From the NCBI GenBank assembly GCA_947478935.1, contig CANJXV010000013.1, positions 1 through 19,978 of the forward strand: a stretch of DNA of 19,978 bases, given 5' to 3'. The translations under genes and the position numbers were made by a program. The notes under the pieces were generated by a model. It saw only the letters and a program-made list of their open reading frames with translations. It ran no database searches and had not been told where the DNA came from. The stretch comes from Comamonadaceae bacterium. GTDB lineage: Bacteria > Pseudomonadota > Gammaproteobacteria > Burkholderiales > Burkholderiaceae_C. Within the stretch, counting starts at the first letter, position 1. Every line of letters begins with the position of its first letter. Below are positions 7,982 to 14,858 of the stretch, piece by piece.

Positions 7982-9355
7982 TTAAATGATCTCGAAATAA
8001 CGTTTCAGTTCCCAATCGGTCACGCCATCGAGCCACTGGCGCCACTCCCATTCGCGGGTGGCGGCGAAGTGGTCGACAAAGGTGTCGCCCAGCCAGTCGC
8101 GGGCGATGGTGGATTCGCGGAAATTGCGTGTGGTCTCTATCAAGGTGCGCGGTGCGCGCGCAATGTTTTCTGCGCCTTGGTTGGTGCCGGTAATCGCCGG
8201 GGCTTTTAGCTTGAGTCCTTTTTCCACCCCATCCAAGCCTGCAGCGATGACGGCCGCCATCGCCAGGTAAGGGTTCACGTCAGCGCCGGGGCAGCGGGTT
8301 TCCAAGCGGGTCGACTTGGGTGAACCGGCAATGACGCGAAAGCTGGCGGTGCGGTTGTCCACACCCCAAGTGGGTTTGACCGGCGCCCAAAAACCATCGA
8401 CCAGACGCTTGTAGCTATTGATAGTCGGCCAGAACATCGGCGCAAACTCCATGAGGCATGCCACTTGTCCGGCCAGATAGCTTTCAAAGATTTTGCTCAT
8501 GCCATGGCGGCCTTTAGCATCGGCAAATACATTGTTTTTGCCGTCGCTCAAGGACTGGTGGATATGGCCGCTGCAACCGGGCAGGTGCTGGTTCCACTTG
8601 GCCATAAAGCTGGGCATGATGTCGTAGCGCTTGCCGATTTCGCGCGCGCCGGTTTTAAACAAAATAGCGCGGTCCGCTTGTTCCAGCGCTTCGGAGAAGG
8701 CAATTGCCGCTTCATAGACTCCGGGGCCGGTTTCGGTATGCAGACCTTCGATGGGCACGCCAAAGGCCTGCATATCGTCCATCAAGGCGTTGAAAAAACC
8801 ACCGTTGTCCGCCATGCGCAAAAGCGAATAGCCAAACATGCCGGGCGTGAGCGAGGTCGGCCCCACACCTTTTTTGTCGGCCCAACTTTGGGGCGTCTCT
8901 TTGAAGTTAAACCACTCAAACTCCATGCCGGTCATGGGGGTGAAACCCATTTTGTGGGCACGTGCCAGCACGCGCTTTAAGGTTTGGCGCGGGCATACCG
9001 CGTAGGGTGAACCGTCGGCGTTGACAAACTCGCCCAGGAAAAACGGCACCTTGTTGTCCCAAGGCACATTGCGGGCGGTGTTGAGGTCCAGGCGCGCCAG
9101 GGCGTCGGGGAATCCGTGCTGCCAGCCAGTGACGCTGGCGTTGTCGTAACAGGTGTCATGCGCATCCCAGCCGAAGACCACGTCGCAAAAGCCAAAGCCG
9201 CCTGCCGGGTAGGGCTGTACCGCGCCCATGAATTTGTCGATATGCAGGTATTTACCGCGCAAGATGCCGTCGATGTCGCTGACCGCGACCTTGACCTTTT
9301 TGCTGCCGCTTTTCGCAACGGCGGCAACGGCCGGGTGTTGTTTGTTACTTGCCAT
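7982..9355 (-). CDS. PuuA-like gamma-glutamyl ligase (glutamine synthetase family)
   Basis: A 457-residue member of the glutamine synthetase superfamily. Metal and ATP residues are present in MEFEWF (Glu145, Glu147), ETGPGVYEAAI (Glu208, Glu215), GCSGHIHQS (His264), the Arg-containing NSYKRLV, and the C-terminal ETRCPGADVNPYLAMAA. The N-terminal VAVSDIDGILRGKY is like PuuA and other glutamyl-amine ligases, and the MFDGSS ammonium-site segment of true GlnA is missing. The GlnA-type adenylylation tyrosine region is not recognisable. It therefore probably joins glutamate to an organic amine using ATP. The start is firm: GGAGG lies at 9361-9365, five bases before the ATG. It is the first gene of the four-gene operon, with its own promoter-like sequence upstream. 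Confidence 0.9.
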   Translation of the reverse strand: MASNKQHPAVAAVAKSGSKKVKVAVSDIDGILRGKYLHIDKFMGAVQPYPAGGFGFCDVVFGWDAHDTCYDNASVTGWQHGFPDALARLDLNTARNVPWDNKVPFFLGEFVNADGSPYAVCPRQTLKRVLARAHKMGFTPMTGMEFEWFNFKETPQSWADKKGVGPTSLTPGMFGYSLLRMADNGGFFNALMDDMQAFGVPIEGLHTETGPGVYEAAIAFSEALEQADRAILFKTGAREIGKRYDIMPSFMAKWNQHLPGCSGHIHQSLSDGKNNVFADAKGRHGMSKIFESYLAGQVACLMEFAPMFWPTINSYKRLVDGFWAPVKPTWGVDNRTASFRVIAGSPKSTRLETRCPGADVNPYLAMAAVIAAGLDGVEKGLKLKAPAITGTNQGAENIARAPRTLIETTRNFRESTIARDWLGDTFVDHFAATREWEWRQWLDGVTDWELKRYFEII

Positions 9356-9389
9356 GAATTCCTCCGTTTTCGTTCACACTGCACAGCCA

Positions 9390-9417
9390 AGAATACTACG
9401 GGCTGCGGTTCGGACAA
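9390..9417 (-). promoter_or_regulatory. Candidate sigma-70 promoter of the gamma-glutamyl operon
   Basis: On the minus strand, TTGTCC (9412-9417) and TATTCT (9390-9395) are 16 bases apart, each matching consensus at four of six positions. They lie about 35 bases upstream of the ligase ATG. The match is modest; it is supported mainly by being in the only gap between rlmI and the operon. Confidence 0.35.
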
Positions 9418-9442
9418 AAATAAAAAGCATGGCCGCCAGCGG
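9416..9442 (-). terminator. Possible weak terminator after rlmI
   Basis: Just after the rlmI stop, the minus strand has CCGC-TG-GCGG followed a few bases later by TTTTTATTTTT. The T-run is good, but the stem is short with a tight loop, so termination is uncertain and read-through into the ligase operon is possible. Confidence 0.35.
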
Positions 9443-9446
9443 TGGT

Positions 9447-10631
9447 TCAGGCTTTGCGCACCACCACCAGGCCTTTGAGGTACTCGCCCTCCGGAAAACT
9501 TAGCGTCATCGGATGGTCGGGCGCTGCGCACAAGCGTTCGCTGATAAAGCCATCCACACCGGCGTCCGCGCCGGCGGAGGCGACGATCTTGTGAAACAAA
9601 TCCGCGCTGATGCCACCTGAGCATGAAAAAGTAAACAACACACCTTGCGGCGCCAAAATTTGCAAGGCCAGGCGATTGATGTCCTTGTAAGCGCGCGCTG
9701 CGCGTTCGGCATGCGCAATCGTGGGTGCCAGTTTGGGCGGGTCCAGCACGATGGCATCAAAGCGGCGGCCCTCTTTGGCAAAGCGGCGCAAGCTGGCGTT
9801 CACATCAGCGTCAATAAACTCGGTGCGCTCTGGCGCAAAGCCATTGCGCGCTATGTTGCTGTCTGCGAGCGCCAACGCGGGAGCGGATGAATCTATAGAC
9901 GTTACATGCGCTGCGCCCCCAGCCAGCGCCGCCACGCTGAAGCCGCCGGTATAGCAATAGCAGTTAAGCACCCGCTGCGATTGCAAGCGCTGCACATGGT
10001 GCGCAAATCGCAGGCGGCTATCCCGCTGGTCCAGGTAATAACCAGTCTTGTGTCCTTGCGCAATGTCCAGACCGAGTTGCCAGCCGTGCTCGCGCAGGAC
10101 CAACGCTGTGTCGCCCTGGCCGCGCAACCAACCTACTTTGGTGTCCAGGCCTTCCAGGCCCCGGCTGCTGGCGTCGGAGCGTTCGTAGATTTTTTGCAAG
10201 CCGGTGTGCGTGATCAAGGCATCGGTAATTGCGTCTTTCCAGCGTTCGCAACCTGCGCTACCGAACTGTGCTACCAAGGTATCGCCGTAGCGGTCCACGA
10301 TCAGGCCGGGCAATCCGTCAGACTCGCCATGCACCAAGCGCAGGCTATCGCTAGCTATCGTCAATCGGGCGCGTGCGTCGAGCGCTGTGCGAACCCGCGC
10401 AGCGAAAAATGCTGCGTCAATGCGTTCGCTTTCATCAAAACTCCATACGCGTGCGCGAATGCGCGATTGCGGGCTAAGGGCCGCCCAGCCGAGAAATTGG
10501 CCCGCGTGTCCCTCCACCCGCACCGTCTCACCACTGTCGCCACCGCCTTTAGCAATCGCCGATTCAAAAATCCAGGGGTGTTTGCGCACCAAGGATCGCT
10601 CTTTGCCGTCGCGTAGTCGCAGTGTTTTCAT
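9447..10631 (-). CDS. rlmI: 23S rRNA (cytosine-1962-C5)-methyltransferase, RlmI family
   Basis: A PUA-domain plus Rossmann methyltransferase of 394 residues that should place the m5C1962 mark on 23S rRNA using S-adenosylmethionine. The N-terminus LRDGKERSLVRKHPWIF is the PUA-type start of RlmI proteins. The middle has GLPGLIVDRYGDT and the SAM motif VLNCYCYTGGFSVAAL. The catalytic part has VLDPPKLAP and TFSCSGGIS, whose cysteine is the expected m5C nucleophile. ATG 10631 (MKTLRLRDG) aligns with the usual family start; in-frame ATGs at 10640 and 10652 would add three or seven residues. It lies downstream of the SulP gene and upstream of the gamma-glutamyl operon in the same direction, with no sign of a functional link to either. 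Confidence 0.92.
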   Translation of the reverse strand: MKTLRLRDGKERSLVRKHPWIFESAIAKGGGDSGETVRVEGHAGQFLGWAALSPQSRIRARVWSFDESERIDAAFFAARVRTALDARARLTIASDSLRLVHGESDGLPGLIVDRYGDTLVAQFGSAGCERWKDAITDALITHTGLQKIYERSDASSRGLEGLDTKVGWLRGQGDTALVLREHGWQLGLDIAQGHKTGYYLDQRDSRLRFAHHVQRLQSQRVLNCYCYTGGFSVAALAGGAAHVTSIDSSAPALALADSNIARNGFAPERTEFIDADVNASLRRFAKEGRRFDAIVLDPPKLAPTIAHAERAARAYKDINRLALQILAPQGVLFTFSCSGGISADLFHKIVASAGADAGVDGFISERLCAAPDHPMTLSFPEGEYLKGLVVVRKA

Positions 10632-10720
10632 AGCGGGCATTGTCGCTGGCATCTGTTGCCGCTTCTTAGAGACATTTAGCAGGCCGGTTCGTTCCAGTTA
10701 AGGGGATGATGGGCTCAGCT

Positions 10721-12454
10721 TTAGTGCGGGCCCGGCTGCAGCAAATCTTCCATCGCCTGAAACTGGCTCATGTACACCTTACCTGGCAGCGACTGCAAAA
10801 AATGCGTGCCGCGCAGGCGGTCCATCACCGGGCCTTTGACTTCGCTCAGGTGCAAAGCGATGCCTGCTTCTTGCAGACGCGCGGCGATGGCTTCTAGGCT
10901 TTCGAGTGCGCTGGCGTCGATGTGGTTGATGGCGCTGCATTGCAAGACCAGATGCGCCAGCGAAGCATGCTGCGCCACTTCGCGGTTGATACGGTCTTCC
11001 AGCGCGCGGCAGTTGGCGAAATACAGGTTTTCATCCACCCGCAAACCAATCACCCGCGCATGCGTAATTACGTTATGGCGACGCACATTGCGAAAGTGTT
11101 CGGTACCCTGCACTTGGCCCACTTGCGCAATATGCGGCCGGCTGGTGCGCAACAGGTACAAGGCCAAGGACACCGCCACCCCGGTCACCAGCCCGGTCTC
11201 CACGCCTAAGCCTAGCGTCACCACCAGCGTCGCCAGCGCAGCAGCAAAGTCGGCTTTGGAATAGGCCCAGGTGCGCCGGAATGTGTCTACATCTACCAGC
11301 GACAGTACAGCCACCACAATCGTCGCGGCCAACGTGGCGTGTGGCAGGTAGTAAAGCGCCGGTGTTAACCACAAGGTCGCCAGCGTGATGCCCACCGCCG
11401 TAAACACCCCGGCGGCCGGTGTTTGCGCACCTGCGTCGAAATTGACCACGGAGCGAGCAAAACCGCCGGTCACCGGAAAGCCGCCGGACAGACTGGCGGC
11501 AATATTGCTGGCGCCCAGCGCCAGCAGTTCCTGATCTGGCTCGATGCGCTGGCGGCCCTTGGCCGCGAGGGTTTGACCCACAGAAACCGACTCTACAAAA
11601 CCTACCACGCTGATCAGCAAGACTGGCATGGCCAGCGACTTCCACAGTGCGGTATCCCATAGCGGCAGCGTGAGCGGAGGTAGACCGCCGGGTACGTCTC
11701 CCACGATTTTTAGCCCCTGGTTTTGCCACTGGAAAAACCAGGCCAGCGCGGTGCTGAGCGCGATCGCCGCCACAGGCCCGGCTTTGGCCAGCATATCTGC
11801 GCTTTGCCCGGTCATGCCCGTGCGCAGCAACAGTGGCTTCAAGCCCTTGCGTACCCACAGCAAAAACACGAGGGCCGTGCCGCCCACGGCCAGGCTCAGC
11901 CCATGAATTGCAGGCACTTGTTGGGCCAAACTCAGCACCAAGGCGACAAAGTTATCACCATGGGCGCTCACTCCCAGCAAGGTTTTAAGCTGGCTGACTG
12001 CAATCAACAGACCGGAAGCGGAAATGAAACCGGCGATTACCGGATGGCTCAGAAAATTTGCGAGGAAACCCAATCGCAGCACACCCATTAAAAGCAGCAT
12101 CGCACCGGACATAAACGCCAGGGTGATGGCTACGGCCCAGTAGTGTTCAGAGCCCGGTGTGGCATGGGTGCCGATGGCCGCTGCCGTCATCAGCGAGACC
12201 ACCGCCACCGGCCCCACCGCCAGCACGCGGCTGCTGCCCAAAAGTGCATAGAAAAGCAGGGGCGCCACGCTGGCATACAAACCCGCTTGCGGTGGTAGTC
12301 CGGCCAATAGTGCATAGGCTAGGCTTTGTGGAATCAGCATGAACGTTACGATGGACGCAGCCAGCAGGTCGCGCCACAAGGTACTGCGATCGTAGCTGCG
12401 GCCCCATTGCAGGGCGGGTAGGGAGGGCAAGAAAGCTTGCCAGCGTGCCGCCAT
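10721..12454 (-). CDS. SulP family anion transporter with C-terminal STAS domain
   Basis: An inner-membrane SLC26/SulP transporter of 577 residues, for sulfate or another small anion. The N-terminal 420 or so residues hold multiple hydrophobic segments, beginning with the SulP signature LLAASIVTFMLIPQSLAYALLAG-like region, then PPQAGLYAS, and the conserved GGFPVTGGFARS. The C-terminus from about residue 440 is a STAS domain (VIGLRVDENLYFAN, then INHIDASALESL). ATG 12454 directly follows the TAA stop of a 40-residue ORF (TAAATG), and no Shine-Dalgarno is visible, so initiation looks coupled. It is the last gene of the operon that starts at the BigR-like regulator, which suggests handling of sulfate or sulfite made by sulfide oxidation. 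Direction and ion are not readable from sequence. Confidence 0.9.
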   Translation of the reverse strand: MAARWQAFLPSLPALQWGRSYDRSTLWRDLLAASIVTFMLIPQSLAYALLAGLPPQAGLYASVAPLLFYALLGSSRVLAVGPVAVVSLMTAAAIGTHATPGSEHYWAVAITLAFMSGAMLLLMGVLRLGFLANFLSHPVIAGFISASGLLIAVSQLKTLLGVSAHGDNFVALVLSLAQQVPAIHGLSLAVGGTALVFLLWVRKGLKPLLLRTGMTGQSADMLAKAGPVAAIALSTALAWFFQWQNQGLKIVGDVPGGLPPLTLPLWDTALWKSLAMPVLLISVVGFVESVSVGQTLAAKGRQRIEPDQELLALGASNIAASLSGGFPVTGGFARSVVNFDAGAQTPAAGVFTAVGITLATLWLTPALYYLPHATLAATIVVAVLSLVDVDTFRRTWAYSKADFAAALATLVVTLGLGVETGLVTGVAVSLALYLLRTSRPHIAQVGQVQGTEHFRNVRRHNVITHARVIGLRVDENLYFANCRALEDRINREVAQHASLAHLVLQCSAINHIDASALESLEAIAARLQEAGIALHLSEVKGPVMDRLRGTHFLQSLPGKVYMSQFQAMEDLLQPGPH

Positions 12455-12577
12455 TTAGCCCAGCATCGCTGGCAGTTTGGCAGCTAGGACTTGCGGTGTC
12501 ACCGCGACTTGCGCGCTGCCTCGCATGATGCCCATGCCAAGCTTCTTTTTGAAGCGCAGGGTTTGCCGCACGCTCAT
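12455..12577 (-). CDS. Small 40-residue ORF coupled between YeeE half and SulP
   Basis: This 41-codon ORF starts with an ATG that overlaps the stop of the preceding YeeE-like gene (ATGA at 12574-12577) and ends in a TAA that touches the ATG of the SulP gene. That arrangement at both ends is typical of translational coupling. The peptide starts MSVRQTLRFKKKLGMG and ends VLAAKLPAMLG; the first half is strongly basic and the second half mildly hydrophobic. No transmembrane helix, signal peptide or known domain is seen. It could be a real small protein, a coupling leader for SulP, or chance. A longer in-frame reading from 12724 would lie inside the YeeE gene in another frame and is not preferred. 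Confidence 0.45.
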   Translation of the reverse strand: MSVRQTLRFKKKLGMGIMRGSAQVAVTPQVLAAKLPAMLG

Positions 12578-13008
12578 ACCGCTTGCGCTGCTTGCGCGCG
12601 CCGCTCTGCGACTTCGAAAATCAGCATGCCGATGAGCATGAAGACGACAAACAATGCCGCTTTGCTTTGCCCGGCGGCCATGGACACCAAAGCCGGACCA
12701 GGGCAAAAACCCGCTAGGCCCCAACCGGCACCAAATATGAGCGAACCCACTACCAATCGCTGGGTAATACGCTCTTGCGTAGGCAAGCGTAAGTCGACTC
12801 CGAAAAAGCTAAGACGACGGCGTTTCGCCAGAGAAAAAGCAAACACGCCCACGGCAATTGCGCCGCCCATGACCAAGGCCAGAGACGGGTCCCACAGCCC
12901 GGTCAGATCCAAAAATCCCAACACTTTGCCCGGATCGGTCATGCCCGACAGCATCAGGCCCAGGCCAAAAACCAGGCCGACAAAAAATTCAGTAACACGG
13001 TGTTGCAT
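12574..13008 (-). CDS. YeeE/YedE family transporter, second half-size protein
   Basis: A 144-residue membrane protein of the DUF395/sulf_transp (YeeE/YedE, PmpB-like) family, whose larger relatives such as TsuA move thiosulfate. It has about four hydrophobic segments. The C-terminal half carries the diagnostic VGSLIFGAGWGLAGFCPGPAL with Cys102 in the GFCPGP motif; this cysteine lines the path for reduced sulfur in the family. ATG 13008 (MQHRVTEFF) starts 11 bases after the stop of the first YeeE-like gene; an earlier in-frame ATG at 13119 lies inside that gene and is rejected. Together with its partner it should form one transporter. The ATGA overlap with the 40-residue ORF downstream links it to the SulP gene. 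Confidence 0.88.
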   Translation of the reverse strand: MQHRVTEFFVGLVFGLGLMLSGMTDPGKVLGFLDLTGLWDPSLALVMGGAIAVGVFAFSLAKRRRLSFFGVDLRLPTQERITQRLVVGSLIFGAGWGLAGFCPGPALVSMAAGQSKAALFVVFMLIGMLIFEVAERRAQAAQAV

Positions 13009-13019
13009 GGCTATGTCTT

Positions 13020-13457
13020 TCAAAAAGCGTGGCGCAGCAGATAGACGATGGCAAAGCCTGCCGCCATAAAGCTGAGGGTGGCGACCAAGGAGCGGGGCGA
13101 GAGGCGCGAGAGCCCGCACACGCCGTGGCCGCTGGTGCAGCCCGAGCCATAGCGCGTACCTAGGCCAACGAGCACGCCCGCCAGCGCGATAACGGGCTCA
13201 CTGGCCTCTATGCGCGCCACCGGCGTGAGTTCGGGCGGCATCACGGCGGCAAACACCAATGGTGCTGCGGCCACGCCCAGCAGAAAGGCCAAGCGCCAGC
13301 CGATATCGCCCATGCGTGGCACCAACAAGCCGCCAAGGATGCCGCTGATACCCAAAATCCGCCCATTAAGCAGCAGGAACATGGCCGATGCAATACCCAG
13401 TAAAACCCCGCCGCCCAACGAGGCCCAGGGGGTGAAATGCGCCCAGTCGATATTCAT
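13020..13457 (-). CDS. YeeE/YedE family transporter, first half-size protein
   Basis: A 145-residue inner-membrane protein of the YeeE/YedE (PmpA-like) family. It shows hydrophobic segments at about 13-30, 35-45, 54-73 and 88-100, and the family signature VGLGTRYGSGCTSGHGVCGL at 97-115 with Cys107 and Cys114. Family knowledge points to uptake or export of a reduced sulfur species, most likely thiosulfate or a sulfur donor; the exact substrate is not shown. ATG 13457 is chosen because AAGGGGG lies six bases upstream and because the ATG overlaps the regulator stop (ATGA at 13454-13457). In BigR-type operons such half-size transporters sit next to the regulator, as here. Confidence 0.9.
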   Translation of the reverse strand: MNIDWAHFTPWASLGGGVLLGIASAMFLLLNGRILGISGILGGLLVPRMGDIGWRLAFLLGVAAAPLVFAAVMPPELTPVARIEASEPVIALAGVLVGLGTRYGSGCTSGHGVCGLSRLSPRSLVATLSFMAAGFAIVYLLRHAF

Positions 13458-13780
13458 AGTGCCCCCTTGTACGATGCGCAAAATTGTTCGTACAGCACTT
13501 GGATCAGGGCCAAGGCCTGAGTACTGCTGAGTTGGTAGTAAATATTTTTGCCCTCCCGCCGGGTGCTAACCAGCTCCTCATCGCGCAAGACAGTCAGTTG
13601 CTGCGACAGGGTGGGCTGGACAATGCCAAGGGCCTCTTCCAATTCACCTACCCGCATCTCGCCCTGGGAAAGCTGGCACAAAATCATCAATCGGTCCGGG
13701 TTGGACAGGACTTTGAGCAGGCGGCAGGCCTGCCCGGCGGCCTGCTGCATGTCCTGCAAACTCAGAGAAACTTGATTCAT
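13454..13780 (-). CDS. bigR: BigR/SqrR-type ArsR-family persulfide-responsive repressor
   Basis: A 108-residue winged-helix ArsR-family regulator. The DNA-binding region runs from LLKVLSNPDRLMIL to TLSQQLTVLRDEELV, with the wing at STRREGKNIYYQL. Cys35 (LMILCQL) and Cys101 (QFCASY) are 66 residues apart, the same spacing as Cys42/Cys108 in BigR and Cys41/Cys107 in SqrR, where a persulfide-driven Cys-Cys link releases DNA. There is no metal-binding ELCVCDL-type motif. A third cysteine, Cys19, is present in the N-terminal helix. ATG 13780 has GAGGGG seven bases upstream. It should repress its own operon and the divergent dioxygenase from the shared 91-base gap, and respond to sulfide or persulfide. 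Confidence 0.9.
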   Translation of the reverse strand: MNQVSLSLQDMQQAAGQACRLLKVLSNPDRLMILCQLSQGEMRVGELEEALGIVQPTLSQQLTVLRDEELVSTRREGKNIYYQLSSTQALALIQVLYEQFCASYKGAL

Positions 13781-13808
13781 CGGCGTACCCCTCAATTAAT
13801 TATTTAAT

Positions 13809-13837
13809 AGTATATTGATTTTTAATATATCTGTAAA
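13809..13837 (-). promoter_or_regulatory. Promoter of the BigR-YeeE-SulP operon
   Basis: On the minus strand TTTACA (13832-13837) and TATACT (13809-13814) are 17 bases apart, each five of six to the sigma-70 consensus. Transcription would start near 13802, about 22 bases ahead of the regulator ATG. Confidence 0.7.
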
Positions 13838-13843
13838 TATACT
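13815..13843 (+). promoter_or_regulatory. Promoter of the persulfide dioxygenase gene
   Basis: TTGATT (13815-13820) and TATACT (13838-13843) are 17 bases apart, matching four and five of six sigma-70 consensus positions. Transcription would start near 13850, about 22 bases before the ATG. It lies entirely within the opposing promoter. Confidence 0.7.
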
Positions 13844-13871
13844 GTTAGCCTTAATGGAGGAGCTTCTTGCC

Positions 13872-14747
13872 ATGCCTACCGAAATGTTCACGCCCCAAGT
13901 GCACGGAATTTTTGACAAAGCAACTTGGACTGTGACTTACATCGTCCACCACGGCCCGGGCACGGCTTGCGCCATCATTGACTCGGTGTTGGACTACGAC
14001 CCCAAGTCGGGCCGCACCCGGCACACGTCTGCCGACAAAGTGATTGCCTATGTGCGCGAAAACCAATTGCAAACCGCGTGGATTTTGGAAACCCATGCGC
14101 ATGCGGACCACCTTAGCGCCGCGCCCTACCTAAAGGCGCAATTGGGCGGCAAGACGGCGATCGGCGACCACATCACCGCCGTGCAAAAGGTGTTCAAAGG
14201 CATCTTCAACTTGGAGCCAGTCTTTGCATGCGACGGCTCGCAGTTCGACCATTTGTTTGCCGACGGCGAAGCGATTGTGGTGGGCGACATGCGCGGCCAC
14301 ACCATGCTGGTGCCGGGCCACACACCGGCCTGTGTCGCCTACCGGTTTGGCGATGCGGTGTTTGTTGGCGACACTATGTTCATGCCCGATGTGGGCAGCG
14401 CGCGTTGTGATTTCCCTGGCGGCAATGCGCGCCAGTTGTTTGTCTCAATACAAAAAATTCTGAGCCTGCCGCCACACACTCGTTTATTTACGTGCCACGA
14501 CTATCCGCCCGCAGGCCGCGAAGTAGCGTTTGAAAGCACCGTGGCCGAGCAACGCGCAAAAAACATCCACACCCACGAAGGCATTAGCGAAGACCAATTC
14601 GTGCAGATGCGTACGACGCGCGATGCCACACTGGACATGCCGGTACTCATCTTGCCCGCCGTGCAAATCAACATTCGCGCCGGTCAGTTCCCGCCGACCG
14701 AGGACAACGGCGTGGCTTACCTCAAGATTCCGCTGAACGCTTTATGA
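13872..14747 (+). CDS. ETHE1-like persulfide dioxygenase (metallo-beta-lactamase fold)
   Basis: A 291-residue metallo-beta-lactamase-fold protein of the ETHE1/Blh group, which oxidises glutathione persulfide to sulfite with one non-haem iron. Visible are HAHADH at 75-80, His150 in VPGHTPA, Asp167 in FVGDTMF and His209 in TCHDY; the expected iron ligands are His75, His150 and Asp167. The CDFPGGNARQLF motif after the third ligand is typical of ETHE1-like dioxygenases. No rhodanese or DUF442 domain is fused, unlike several Blh proteins. ATG 13872 is chosen because GGAGGAG (13857-13863) lies eight bases upstream; an in-frame ATG at 13854 would overlap that site. It is divergent from the BigR-like gene and ends with two terminators downstream. 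Confidence 0.92.
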   Translation: MPTEMFTPQVHGIFDKATWTVTYIVHHGPGTACAIIDSVLDYDPKSGRTRHTSADKVIAYVRENQLQTAWILETHAHADHLSAAPYLKAQLGGKTAIGDHITAVQKVFKGIFNLEPVFACDGSQFDHLFADGEAIVVGDMRGHTMLVPGHTPACVAYRFGDAVFVGDTMFMPDVGSARCDFPGGNARQLFVSIQKILSLPPHTRLFTCHDYPPAGREVAFESTVAEQRAKNIHTHEGISEDQFVQMRTTRDATLDMPVLILPAVQINIRAGQFPPTEDNGVAYLKIPLNAL

Positions 14748-14832
14748 GCGCCATCGCACGCCAAAGCATCAACTTCTTTGCGAAAAATACTTTCCAAAAT
14801 AAAAATAAATAATTAGAATGAAACCCTCTCCC

Positions 14833-14858
14833 AAAGCGGGTTCCCCAACCTGCTTTTT
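14833..14858 (+). terminator. First of two tandem terminators after the dioxygenase
   Basis: AAAGC-G-GGTT pairs with AACC-T-GCTTT around a CCCC loop, giving nine pairs with one internal mismatch, followed by a short T-run. It lies 85 bases after the dioxygenase stop. Confidence 0.55.

Larger units (their letters stand above)
13806..13846. promoter_or_regulatory. Inverted-repeat operator candidate for the BigR-like repressor
   Basis: AATAGTATATT (13806-13816) faces AATATACTGTT (13836-13846), an 11-base inverted repeat with one mismatch, arm centres 30 bases (about three helical turns) apart. A second, tighter repeat TATATT-N7-AATATA lies at 13811-13829. Both cover the -10 or -35 elements of the two promoters, and AT-rich palindromes are what BigR proteins are known to bind. 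Confidence 0.6.

Noticed and set aside
4472..9355. A standard Puu/Pau putrescine-degradation operon
   Set aside because: The flavin-dependent glutamyl-putrescine oxidase is missing and an iron-type alcohol dehydrogenase takes its position. No polyamine transporter or PuuR-like regulator is adjacent.
7982..9355. Housekeeping glutamine synthetase GlnA
   Set aside because: The N-terminus is PuuA-like, the MFDGSS-type ammonium-site segment is absent, the length is near 457 rather than 470, and there is no glnK/ntr neighbourhood.
12455..12724. A longer 89-residue ORF in the same frame as the 40-residue ORF
   Set aside because: Its first half lies inside the YeeE-like gene in another frame. The ATG at 12577 that overlaps the YeeE stop is the natural start.
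13815..13871. Upstream starts for the dioxygenase at 13815 and 13854
   Set aside because: 13815 lies inside the promoter, upstream of the transcription start. 13854 overlaps the Shine-Dalgarno of the ATG at 13872.
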